In this document: positions 43,343 through 51,324 of the stretch, in pieces
Layout: each line of letters starts with the position of its first letter
Numbering within the stretch: the first letter of the stretch is position 1
Assembly (NCBI RefSeq): GCF_026651875.1
Contig: NZ_CP104067.1
Coordinates: 5,632,501 to 5,696,500 of the forward strand
Length of the DNA stretch: 64,000 nucleotides
From: Alicyclobacillus fastidiosus
GTDB lineage: Bacteria; Bacillota; Bacilli; Alicyclobacillales; Alicyclobacillaceae
Direction: 5' to 3'
Notes under the pieces: generated by a model
Databases searched by the model: none
Seen by the model: only the letters and a program-made list of their open reading frames with translations
What the model was told of the DNA's origin: nothing
Program-made: the position numbers and the translations under genes

Positions 43343-43621
43343 TTAACTACGCTTAAAGGAAACCCGTCTACGAGAGGGTGCCGCCTTGTCGCTCGGTTCG
43401 GAAGCGGTGTTCCCGCCGTGTGTGACCTGCGTCGTCTTCATGGACTGCTGTTTCATAAACTGGTCAACTTGGGCCTGCAGGTCCTCGACCAATTCTCGAA
43501 TCTTTTGCTTCTGTTCTTCAGAAATAGGCCGCCTGTTTTCACGCTGGATACCATGCCGGGACAGCACGTCGGAAATCAGCAAATCGCCTATTCCTTTTGT
43601 CACCTCATTCATGTCACTCAC
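43343..43621 (-). CDS. CotW-like spore coat protein
   Basis: A 92-residue protein: LLISDVLSRHGIQ and ISEEQKQKIRELVEDLQAQV form the helical core that in CotW reads SKHGV...DEEK...LVKDLQ, with a basic Ser/Arg tail. GTG at 43621 follows GAGGAGGG at 7 bp. It is the first gene of the coat cluster; in Bacillus cotW and cotX are neighbours. Its role is structural, with assembly likely under SigK (inferred; no clear promoter box identified). Confidence 0.72.
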   Translation of the reverse strand: MSDMNEVTKGIGDLLISDVLSRHGIQRENRRPISEEQKQKIRELVEDLQAQVDQFMKQQSMKTTQVTHGGNTASEPSDKAAPSRRRVSFKRS

Positions 43622-43863
43622 CAAATAGCCCTCCTCGGACGAGAGATATGTGGCACTCTATGCAAATGCGCTCCCATATCCTCACAACATCCGCCCTGAA
43701 GCGCACAAGGACAGTGCCGAGGCATCCACGTGTACGGGCTCATCCATCGAACCACTCCCGCGGTTCATCAGGATGAAATCCGCCCATTTGAACCATGCTG
43801 AATGGGTATCCGTGCTCGTCTAGGAACCTACCTTCCCACCCCTACACTCTAGTCCGGCGGTGA

Positions 43864-45555
43864 ATGCCTATGAACAAACAGAGCATCGCGGCGAACCTTC
43901 GCCAGATTGCGGACCTTCTCGAGATTTCCGGGGAAAATCATTACAAGGTCACAGCCTACCGAAATGCCGCAGCCGCCCTACTGCAATCCTCGTTTCGACT
44001 CGAAGACATCATCAGTCGGTCCGTATCTGTTCCAGGCATCGGGCCGGACAGCCTCAACCTGATTAGGTGGTGCATGGAGGGAGGACTAAAATCGGCGATG
44101 GCGCACTTGAAGATCTCAGTGCCCGCCACGGCACATCAATTGTTGTGGGTCCCCGGAATCGGCCCAAAGACCGCCATGGTGCTGATTCACAACCACCACG
44201 TCGATTCCTTGGCAGCGTTGCAAGCGGCTCTATCGTCGAACCGGCTCCTTCACAAACCTGGTTTTTCCGCTGCCAAAATTCACCGAATGAAACGTGACGT
44301 CGCGGTCTTACTCGAACGGATGCACAGCTATCCCATCGCGCAGGTTTGGCCTGCGGCTCTCGAGCTCCAGCGCTCCCTCGAGGCATTGAGCGGGGTAGAT
44401 CAGGTGGGCGTCACCGGCGATGCTCGACGGCTCGTGCCGATGTGCAAACGCTTGGAGATGGTTGTGTCAGTCCACGACAGAACCCCCTTTCAAACGTGGT
44501 GCGAGGCAAACCACGCAACGCCTAAAGATGACGGTTACGAATGGAATATTGGCCCGTCAGATAACCCTCTGACGGTTCGCGTTTACGTGGCTGATCCGCC
44601 CGACTTTGCACAGCGACAGATGGAAACGACGGGTGATCAGATACATGACGAAGTCATCAAGGGATTGTTGAGACAAGCAGGCTATTCGTGGACGAAGGCG
44701 GGCATCTGCGACATGCGTGGCAGAAGGATATCACCCGCGACCGAGGAGGAGATCTACGCGCTCGTCGGCCTCCCCTTCTTTCCGCCCGAACTCCGTTCCG
44801 ACCGCGGGCTCTTACAGAATCCAGCTACACTCGTACAGGCTGACGACATTCAGGGAGATCTCCACGTCCACAGCAATTGGAGCGACGGTTCCATGTCGAT
44901 ACCAGAGTTGGTCGAGCGCGCGGAAACGCTTGGGTATGCGTACATCGCCATCACCGACCACTCACAGTCCCTCTCCATCGCCAATGGTCTGACGCCTGAA
45001 CGAGTACTTGCCCAGAGGGCGGAACTGAAACGCGTTCAAAGCGCAGCAAGTGTTAAGCTATTGCATGGCATCGAGGTGGACATATTGGCCGACGGTTCCC
45101 TAGATCTGCCGGACGACATTCTCGCTGACCTCGACATCGTGATAGCCTCCGTGCACGGCGCCATGTACCAGTCGAAATCCCAGATGACAAACCGACTGGT
45201 CAGGGCCATACGAAACCCATACGTAGACGTGATTGGCCACCCCACCGGACGCATCATCGGTCGGCGCGCAGGGTACGAGGTGGACATCGAGAAAGTTGTC
45301 GCAGAGGCGGCCCTTCATGGCGTCGCACTAGAGTTGAACGCCAATCCCAACCGGTTGGATATCTCCGAGGACATCTTGCGCAGAGCTACACAGGCGGGTG
45401 TCGCCATCGCCATCGACACGGATACACATCATCCGAACGAATTCGCGAATATGGCATACGGCATCCGCATGGCACATCGCGGATGGTTAACCAAAGGCGA
45501 CGTCCTCAATACACTGTCCCACACCGGACTAATGAAGCGACTGAAGGGGCAATAG
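43864..45555 (+). CDS. polX: PolX-family protein with intact PHP domain but degenerate polymerase site
   Basis: A 563-residue family X polymerase homologue. The helix-hairpin-helix domain (VPGIGPDSL, VPGIGPKTAM) and palm are followed by a PHP phosphoesterase domain from about residue 330: HVHSNWSDG, TDHSQS, GIEVDI, SVHGAM, GHPTGR and DTDTHH, so the metal ligands are present. In the palm the GSxRRxxxxxxDLD motif reads GDARRLVPMCKRLE (Arg196, Glu198 replace the catalytic aspartates). The protein is probably an exonuclease or AP endonuclease without polymerase activity. The start may be ATG 43864 or 43870. Confidence 0.9.
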   Translation: MPMNKQSIAANLRQIADLLEISGENHYKVTAYRNAAAALLQSSFRLEDIISRSVSVPGIGPDSLNLIRWCMEGGLKSAMAHLKISVPATAHQLLWVPGIGPKTAMVLIHNHHVDSLAALQAALSSNRLLHKPGFSAAKIHRMKRDVAVLLERMHSYPIAQVWPAALELQRSLEALSGVDQVGVTGDARRLVPMCKRLEMVVSVHDRTPFQTWCEANHATPKDDGYEWNIGPSDNPLTVRVYVADPPDFAQRQMETTGDQIHDEVIKGLLRQAGYSWTKAGICDMRGRRISPATEEEIYALVGLPFFPPELRSDRGLLQNPATLVQADDIQGDLHVHSNWSDGSMSIPELVERAETLGYAYIAITDHSQSLSIANGLTPERVLAQRAELKRVQSAASVKLLHGIEVDILADGSLDLPDDILADLDIVIASVHGAMYQSKSQMTNRLVRAIRNPYVDVIGHPTGRIIGRRAGYEVDIEKVVAEAALHGVALELNANPNRLDISEDILRRATQAGVAIAIDTDTHHPNEFANMAYGIRMAHRGWLTKGDVLNTLSHTGLMKRLKGQ

Positions 45556-45659
45556 GTCGTTCGTTGGGACATCGACCGGAACTTGAATTTTCCGCTTTCT
45601 TTCGATGGGATGTCGAACGTATCATAAAAAGAGCCATGGAAGTGTGACGGGGTGACGGA

Positions 45660-46913
45660 ATGTTAGGACAAATACGAGGCAACGCACGTACCTGTGTATT
45701 CATCGAACCACTCTTTGTCATCCCTTCTAGCATGTACACGACGTACGCATCCGTCTACATGTTGGGATTACACGTTACAGACACCGAACTTGGCCTCGTG
45801 ACCACTCTCAGTCTGCTCCTGCAAATTTTTTCGGCGTTTATCAGCGGCTATTTGACGGATAGGATGGGGCGCCGCAAGGCGCTGTGGATGTTTGACGTCG
45901 TCAGTTGGTCCTTTGGGACGCTATTGTGGGCAATTTCCCAGAACTTCTGGTGGTTTGTCCTGGCGGCTTTTTTGAACAGTTTTCAGCGCATCCCTTCGAC
46001 AGCGTGGTATTGCCTGTTGGTAGAGGACACAGAACCGGATAAACGAACCGTTGTGTTCACAGGACTTCAGATTGTCAGTGTGGTAGGTGGCCTATTCGCG
46101 CCCATCGGCGGCATCTTGGTCAATCACTTCTCCCTCGTTCCTGCCACGCGCATGATGTACGCATTTGCGTGCATCAGTATGAGCGCGATGATCTATTTTC
46201 GGCACTTGGGGCTCCATGAGACGGATATCGGCCTTCGCAAGATGAAAGAGCGCAACAAAGCACACTTTAGACAAGATCTAGAGGAGTATTGGATGGTGCT
46301 CAAGCAGATTCTCAGGGATCGCGCCCTGATGCTGCTCTTTGCGGTCTACGTCCTGTGGAACATTCAAACCACCATTCGCACGACGTTTGTCTCCGTCTAT
46401 CAAGTAGAGTACCTACACATCCCGGCTGCCCTCATTTCTTTATTCCCTGCCATTTCGTCCATCGCCATGGTGGCCCTGCTCTTCGCTGCGATGCCGAGGT
46501 TCCGCGAGGAGCAAGCCAAAGCGTTGATGAACGTGGGCTTTCTTTGTCTCATCGCCGCAAATGCGATGCTCGTGTGGACGCCAAAAGGCAATTTCACGTG
46601 GGTGGTCATGAGCACAATTCTCGCCGCCATCGGTACCATCATCGCCAATCCATACGTCGAATCGGTCGTGGCCAACGCCATCGATGACGAACACCGCGCC
46701 ACCATGTTGTCCGTCCTGAACGTGTTGATCCTGGCGTTCACTTCCCCCGCCGGCATTATTGGTGGATGGACGTACAGCATCGACCCGCGGATTCCTCTGT
46801 GGCTGGTCATCGCCGCATTCGTCCTCTGCATAGCGTTGGTGTGGCTGGCTGGGGCGAAGGACCACAAAGTGGGAAAGACAGTAGAAGCGGCGAATCGTCC
46901 GTTTGAAGGGTAA
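45660..46913 (+). CDS. MFS transporter of unknown substrate
   Basis: A 417-residue protein with 12 predicted helices. GYLTDRMGRRKALWM is the loop 2-3 MFS signature, and LNSFQRIPSTAWYCLLVED and VAGGLFAP-like segments fit drug-exporter-type half repeats. There is a charged central loop (about residues 185-215). A GGTGACGGA ribosome site precedes the ATG. No neighbouring gene indicates the substrate. Efflux of a small compound is the default guess. Confidence 0.8.
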   Translation: MLGQIRGNARTCVFIEPLFVIPSSMYTTYASVYMLGLHVTDTELGLVTTLSLLLQIFSAFISGYLTDRMGRRKALWMFDVVSWSFGTLLWAISQNFWWFVLAAFLNSFQRIPSTAWYCLLVEDTEPDKRTVVFTGLQIVSVVGGLFAPIGGILVNHFSLVPATRMMYAFACISMSAMIYFRHLGLHETDIGLRKMKERNKAHFRQDLEEYWMVLKQILRDRALMLLFAVYVLWNIQTTIRTTFVSVYQVEYLHIPAALISLFPAISSIAMVALLFAAMPRFREEQAKALMNVGFLCLIAANAMLVWTPKGNFTWVVMSTILAAIGTIIANPYVESVVANAIDDEHRATMLSVLNVLILAFTSPAGIIGGWTYSIDPRIPLWLVIAAFVLCIALVWLAGAKDHKVGKTVEAANRPFEG

Positions 46914-46988
46914 TTTCTTTGAACCCCGTATCTAAACCGCCCTCTAAATCGTGTATAGAGTAAGTCAACCGGAAAGGGGGATGTGACC

Positions 46989-47780
46989 ATGCCGACTGTC
47001 GATGTCAGCTTGACGGCATCTGTCCCGTCAGAACAACATGCGGTCCTTCGCGATGAACAGTTAAACGCGGTTCACAAGGTCCTGTTGCGATACTGTGGGC
47101 GGCTAACGGGTAGCACAGCCGGCGCAGAAGACTTGGCCCAGGAGACGATGGTGCGCGCCTTACCCTTTTTGATGGGGTCGCAGCCGCATCCTAATGCCAC
47201 GGCCTACCTGTTTTGCATCGCCAAGAACGTGTGGACAGACGTGCAAAAACGCAGGGGGATCGAGCGCCGCTATCAGGTGCAATTGGCCTGCCAAGAAACC
47301 GGTGTCGTCCAGGATGACCCCGCGACGGGCGTCGCCTCAGAGGAGGCCATCAGCATGCTCCTCACGCACCTCACCGCCCGTCAGCTCTCCATCTATCTGC
47401 TTCGCGATATTCTCGCGTACTCGACAAGCGAGGTGGCGCAGCTGATGAAGATGACGGAAACCGCCGTGAAAGCGTCACTGCGCCGAGCGAGAAGTCACGT
47501 GGGGCGCATTCGCGAGAGCGAAATGGGCGGCCATCGGAGTCAGCACACTGGCGGACTCGTCGCTCCTGTTCTCCTACAGGCCTATGTACACGCCGTTCGC
47601 CGCGGTGACACGCATACGCTCCTGCAACTCGCACAAGTAGATGCCACCGCTGTGCTGCGAGCCAGTGAGCGCGTCCTCGGCATGCCACTCCAAAAGGTGA
47701 CTGGTCGACCCGCTTCGCGCCGATACCATGCTGAGGGAAGTTCGCGCATCCCCGGACTCGATAGGGCGCTGGCGGCGTAA
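46989..47780 (+). CDS. ECF-type RNA polymerase sigma factor
   Basis: A 263-residue sigma-70 protein. Region 2 reads EDLAQETMVRALPFL with AYLFCIAKNVWTDVQKRR, and region 4 TSEVAQLMKMTETAVKASLRRAR. About 80 further residues follow (LLQAYVHAVRRGDTHTLLQLA), which resemble the SnoaL-like extension of some ECF groups that need no classical anti-sigma. Indeed none is adjacent. AAAGGGGG lies 8 bp before the ATG at 46989. clpP follows after 35 bp on the same strand. Confidence 0.85.
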   Translation: MPTVDVSLTASVPSEQHAVLRDEQLNAVHKVLLRYCGRLTGSTAGAEDLAQETMVRALPFLMGSQPHPNATAYLFCIAKNVWTDVQKRRGIERRYQVQLACQETGVVQDDPATGVASEEAISMLLTHLTARQLSIYLLRDILAYSTSEVAQLMKMTETAVKASLRRARSHVGRIRESEMGGHRSQHTGGLVAPVLLQAYVHAVRRGDTHTLLQLAQVDATAVLRASERVLGMPLQKVTGRPASRRYHAEGSSRIPGLDRALAA

Positions 47781-47815
47781 TTCCGGGACATACACGCTTC
47801 AGTGGAGGGATACGA

Positions 47816-48397
47816 ATGAGCTTGATTCCGTACGTAATCGAACAGACGAGTCGCGGCGAGCGCAGCTATGACATCTATTCTCGGTTGTTAAAAGATAGAA
47901 TTGTCATCGTCGGCCAAGAGGTCACTGATGATTTAGCGAACGCCGTCGTCGCACAGTTGCTCTTCCTCGCCGCAGACGATCCCGCCAAAGACATCCAAAT
48001 GTACATCAACAGTCCGGGCGGATCTGTCACGGCTGGGTTCGCCATCTACGACACCATGCAATACATCAAGCCGGACGTCTCGACCATCTGCATTGGGATG
48101 GCCGCCAGCTTTGGCGCCGTGTTGTTGACCGCAGGCGCCCGAGGAAAGCGATTTGCACTGCCAAACAGCGAGGTGATGATTCACCAGCCGCTCGGCGGAG
48201 CGCGCGGCCAGGCGTCGGACATCCAGATTCACGCGGATTGGATCCTCAAGACGCGGGAAAAAATCAACCAGGTCCTCACGCATCATACAGGGCAGCCGAA
48301 GGAACGGATTCAGCGAGACACCGACCGCGACTATTTCCTAAGTGCGCAAGAGGCCTTGGCATACGGCCTCATTGACGACGTCGTCGCGATGCGTTGA
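47816..48397 (+). CDS. clpP: ATP-dependent Clp protease proteolytic subunit (ClpP paralogue)
   Basis: A 193-residue serine peptidase that assembles into the Clp degradation chamber. INSPGGSVTAG is the oxyanion-hole loop, GMAASFGA carries the catalytic Ser, MIHQPLGGARGQ the His, and DTDRDYFL the Asp. All are intact. SFGA instead of the usual SMGA, and its location beside an ECF sigma gene rather than trxB or secA, suggest a secondary ClpP. It may be cotranscribed with the sigma factor. A GC hairpin (48405-48450) follows. Confidence 0.92.
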   Translation: MSLIPYVIEQTSRGERSYDIYSRLLKDRIVIVGQEVTDDLANAVVAQLLFLAADDPAKDIQMYINSPGGSVTAGFAIYDTMQYIKPDVSTICIGMAASFGAVLLTAGARGKRFALPNSEVMIHQPLGGARGQASDIQIHADWILKTREKINQVLTHHTGQPKERIQRDTDRDYFLSAQEALAYGLIDDVVAMR

Positions 48398-48404
48398 AAC
48401 AGTG

Positions 48405-48450
48405 CGGGCGGCCCCTTGCCACACGTTCAGTGGAACAGGGCGGCCGCCCG
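48405..48450. terminator. GC-rich hairpin after clpP
   Basis: CGGGCGGCC (48405-48413) pairs with GGCCGCCCG (48442-48450). There is no T-run. It lies between convergent genes. Confidence 0.5.
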
Positions 48451-48490
48451 ACTCTTCCCGCTTGCGCGCTGACTGGTGAACCTGCGGATC

Positions 48491-49986
48491 TCACGATTCA
48501 ACTCGCCGAAAATCACACGCGTCCAGAGGGACGACCTTCGTCTTTTTCGTCCACTTATAGCCGAACCACAACGCTAAAAACAACGGGATGCCGATGTACG
48601 TGGCCGCGATGCCCTTCCAATCGATAGATCCGTCGGTAAACGCACTACAATCCTGCCCAATCACGATGACGAGGCACAACACGATGGCGAATATCGGACC
48701 AAATGGATACCACTTGGCTCTGTACGCCAAGTCCTTTACATCGCGGCCCTGCTTGATGTACGCCCGGCGAAAGCGATAGTGGCTCACGGAAATGCCGAGC
48801 CACGCGATAAATCCGGTCAACCCCGATGCATTCAACATCCACGTGTAGACTGCCTGATGCCCCAAAAAGGACAAGAGCAAAGAAGCGAGCGCAAACAATA
48901 CGTTGACGATGAGGGCATTCACGGGAACGCCCCGCGAGGTGACCTTCGCGAACACCTTTGGCGCTTTGCCATCCTTGGCCAACGCCCAGAGCATGCGCGC
49001 CGACGCGTACACGGCTGAGTTCCCTGCAGACAGTACGGCAGTGAGGATGACCGCATTCATGACGCCCGCTGCAAAAGCAAACCCCGCGCGTTCAAAGACC
49101 AGCGTAAACGGGCTGACGGAAATTTGATTGACGTTTGAATTCAACAGGCGAGGATCCGTGTAGGGAATCAACATCCCGATGACAAAAATCGCGAGTACGT
49201 AGAAAATGAGGATTCTCCAAAACACCTGCCGAATCGCTTTGGGTACCGTTTTGGCCGGGTCGACGCTCTCGCCGGACGCAAGTCCGACAACCTCCGTCCC
49301 CTGAAACGCGAAACCAGCTACGAGAAAGATACGAGAAAGATACTGAAGATGGACATCGCCCCTCCGTGAAATGGCGATCCGCCCAGTGCAAAATTGTGAA
49401 ACCCGACGTCCGTCCGACCCGACATCACCCCGAAGATCATCAAGATGCCCACCACGAGAAATGCGACGATCGTGAGCACCTTCACGCTGGCGAACCAAAA
49501 CTCCCCCTCGCCGTAGCCCCTGACCGAGACGATGTTCAAGAGCAATAACAGGCAGAGAAAAAGAATGCTCCACATGACGGAAGAGCTGTGCGGGAACCAG
49601 TACTTCATCACGATGGCGCCCGCCGCCAACTCCGCTGCGAGCGTGGTCGCCCAGTTATACCAGTAGTTCCAGCCTAGGGCGAAGCCAAAGGCGGGATCGA
49701 CATAGCGGGTCGCGTACGTCTCGACTGAGCCAGCCACGGGGAGAAACGTCGCCATTTCCCCCAGGCTGGTCATCACGAAGTACATCATGGCGCCAATCAG
49801 AACGTACGCGAGCAAGGCGCCCCCAGGACCCGCCGTACTGATGGAGGACCCACTCGCGACAAACAGACCGGTGCCAATCGCCCCCCCGATGGCAATCATG
49901 CTCATATGTCGCGGCTGCAAACTCCTCTGTAGCCCTGTATCTGTTGAAACATTCGTCGTGACGCGATGGTCCTCCGTCTGAATCAT
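48491..49986 (-). pseudogene. lysP: LysP-type amino-acid permease broken by an 11-bp tandem duplication
   Basis: The first part (ATG 49986, GAGGAGG upstream) codes helices 1-6 of an APC/AAT permease with IGGAIGTGLFVASGSSI. It stops after SIFSIFLVSFS near 49318. The rest, in another frame, continues VAGFAFQGTEVVGLASGES and runs to 48491. At 49321-49342 the plus-strand 11-mer CGAGAAAGATA occurs twice in tandem. Removing one copy gives a seamless SIFSIFLVAGFAF and one reading frame of about 495 residues. The second half closely follows LysP (PKAIRQVFWRILIFYVLAIF, VSPFTLVFERAG). The gene is therefore a recent, revertible pseudogene. Confidence 0.92.
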
Positions 49987-50022
49987 GACTTGTCCTCCTC
50001 AAAAGCGCCGCCATGTGCGGCA

Positions 50023-50059
50023 CATTCAAAAGACCTTGGGAAGTTTATCTCCCAAGGTC
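50023..50059 (-). terminator. Attenuator-like hairpin in the lysP leader
   Basis: On the minus strand, GACCTTGGGA and TCCCAAGGTC (50032-50041/50050-50059) form a perfect 10-bp stem followed by TTTTG, about 40 bp before the lysP ATG. It may end panE read-through or attenuate lysP. No lysine-riboswitch consensus is seen. Confidence 0.5.
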
Positions 50060-50072
50060 ACTTTACTACTTC

Positions 50073-50101
50073 ACTTAAGTAAAGAATTAACGAACTTAAG
50101 T
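50073..50101. promoter_or_regulatory. Paired palindromes upstream of lysP
   Basis: The 8-bp palindrome ACTTAAGT occurs at 50073-50080 and 50094-50101, 21 bp (two helical turns) apart, in an AT-rich region upstream of lysP. It is a candidate operator for a dimeric regulator. Confidence 0.4.
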
Positions 50102-50187
50102 ATGCATTCAAGAGGGTGTGGAGTCAAATGGAAATTGCAGCCGCGATCTGCCGTGCGATGTGCACTCGTGGGGCATCTTGGAGAACC

Positions 50188-50222
50188 CTGAGCCAGGCCA
50201 GGCCAGGCCGGGCCTGGCTCAG
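50188..50222 (-). terminator. Hairpin at the 3' end of panE
   Basis: CTGAGCCAGGCC (50188-50199) pairs with GGCCTGGCTCAG (50211-50222) and overlaps the panE stop. A run of GGCCA repeats forms the loop. No T-tail. Confidence 0.5.
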
Positions 50223-51139
50223 GCATTCATGGCCTCGATGGCCCGAATCAAGGGGTATAGCATATCGTTCACCGGCGTGGCCACCCCGTACTGCTTCCCC
50301 AGTTCGCGCACTTTGCCAGCGAGGTACTCCACCTCCGTCTTGCGCCCCGCTTCAATATCTTGAAGCATCGACGTCTTTCCGTCGGGCGCCAAATCGGCTA
50401 ATATCGCATCGAACGCCCGAAGGTCATCCTGCGTGAGGTGAATTTGTGCTCGTTCAGACACGAGGATCACTTCTTGCATCGCCCGGACCATGAGCTCGTG
50501 TGCCTCCTCGACTTTTTGAAACACGCCATAAGGCGCTCGCAGGACTGCCGACGTCTGATTCACGCCGACGTTGATCATAAACTTCCACCACATCGTGCGT
50601 TGCATATCCTCTGGAATCTCGTATGGGATGTTGGCCCTATCAAACAGATCCTTGACCAACTGGACATTTCTCGAGTGCGTCGTATTACGCAGCTCGCCAA
50701 AACAGATGCGGCCAATGCTCGAGAACGCGACCGCAGACTCGGTTCGGAGGGCGTCTATGGCGACGCATATCGCGTACAGAAGGTTCTCTTCCCCATACAC
50801 TTGCGCGATCATCTCTTCACTGGAGATTCCATTTAAGAGTGACAGGATGATGGTGTTTGGTCCCACGTGACGACGGATATCGACCAACGCCTGCGCGAGT
50901 CCGTCGTATTTCACGGCGATGACGACCAAGTCAGCCGGTTCGGTTTCTTCATTAGGAGAAACATACGTAAACTCGTACTCCCGCCCATTGACCACCACGG
51001 GGCGCGTTTGGTAACGCGCAATGCGCTCATCGTCGGCGATGACGCGGATACATGTCGGATCTAGGTCGTATAGCCGACTCGCGTACGCAGCGCCGATGGC
51101 GCCAAGACCAATTAGAGAAACATTTTGAATTTTATCCAT
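50219..51139 (-). CDS. panE: 2-dehydropantoate 2-reductase (ketopantoate reductase family)
   Basis: A 306-residue NADPH-dependent reductase. SLIGLGAIGAAYA is the dinucleotide loop, VIAVKYDGL the central strand with the catalytic-type Lys region, and KFMINVGVNQTSAVL the substrate domain. KTSMLQDIEAGRKTEVEYL is diagnostic of the ApbA/PanE family. It would make pantoate for CoA synthesis. Paralogues with other 2-keto acid substrates exist, and no other pan gene is near, so the exact substrate is uncertain. A TATGAT -10 lies upstream. Confidence 0.88.
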   Translation of the reverse strand: MDKIQNVSLIGLGAIGAAYASRLYDLDPTCIRVIADDERIARYQTRPVVVNGREYEFTYVSPNEETEPADLVVIAVKYDGLAQALVDIRRHVGPNTIILSLLNGISSEEMIAQVYGEENLLYAICVAIDALRTESAVAFSSIGRICFGELRNTTHSRNVQLVKDLFDRANIPYEIPEDMQRTMWWKFMINVGVNQTSAVLRAPYGVFQKVEEAHELMVRAMQEVILVSERAQIHLTQDDLRAFDAILADLAPDGKTSMLQDIEAGRKTEVEYLAGKVRELGKQYGVATPVNDMLYPLIRAIEAMNA

Positions 51140-51227
51140 TCAAGTACATCCTCCTATTCCCATCGTAGACTTCACCGCTACCTTTCGCACAACCTTATCA
51201 TAGTGCACTTCTCAACGTTTTTGTCAG

Positions 51228-51255
51228 TTGTCGGTTAGGGAAACGCAGTTATAAT
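51228..51255 (+). promoter_or_regulatory. Promoter of the ABC-F gene
   Basis: TTGTCG (51228-51233) and TATAAT (51250-51255) are 16 bp apart. The ribosome site AAGGAGATATAT precedes the ATG at 51325. Confidence 0.65.
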
Positions 51256-51324
51256 CGACTTATGTAAAACGTCGAGTAGGGATATTTTCGCGAAGTCGGC
51301 GAATTCACATAGAAGGAGATATAT

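Noticed and set aside
49990..50110. Lysine riboswitch upstream of lysP
   Set aside because: The leader is too short and lacks the L-box junction motifs; only a simple hairpin and palindromes are present.
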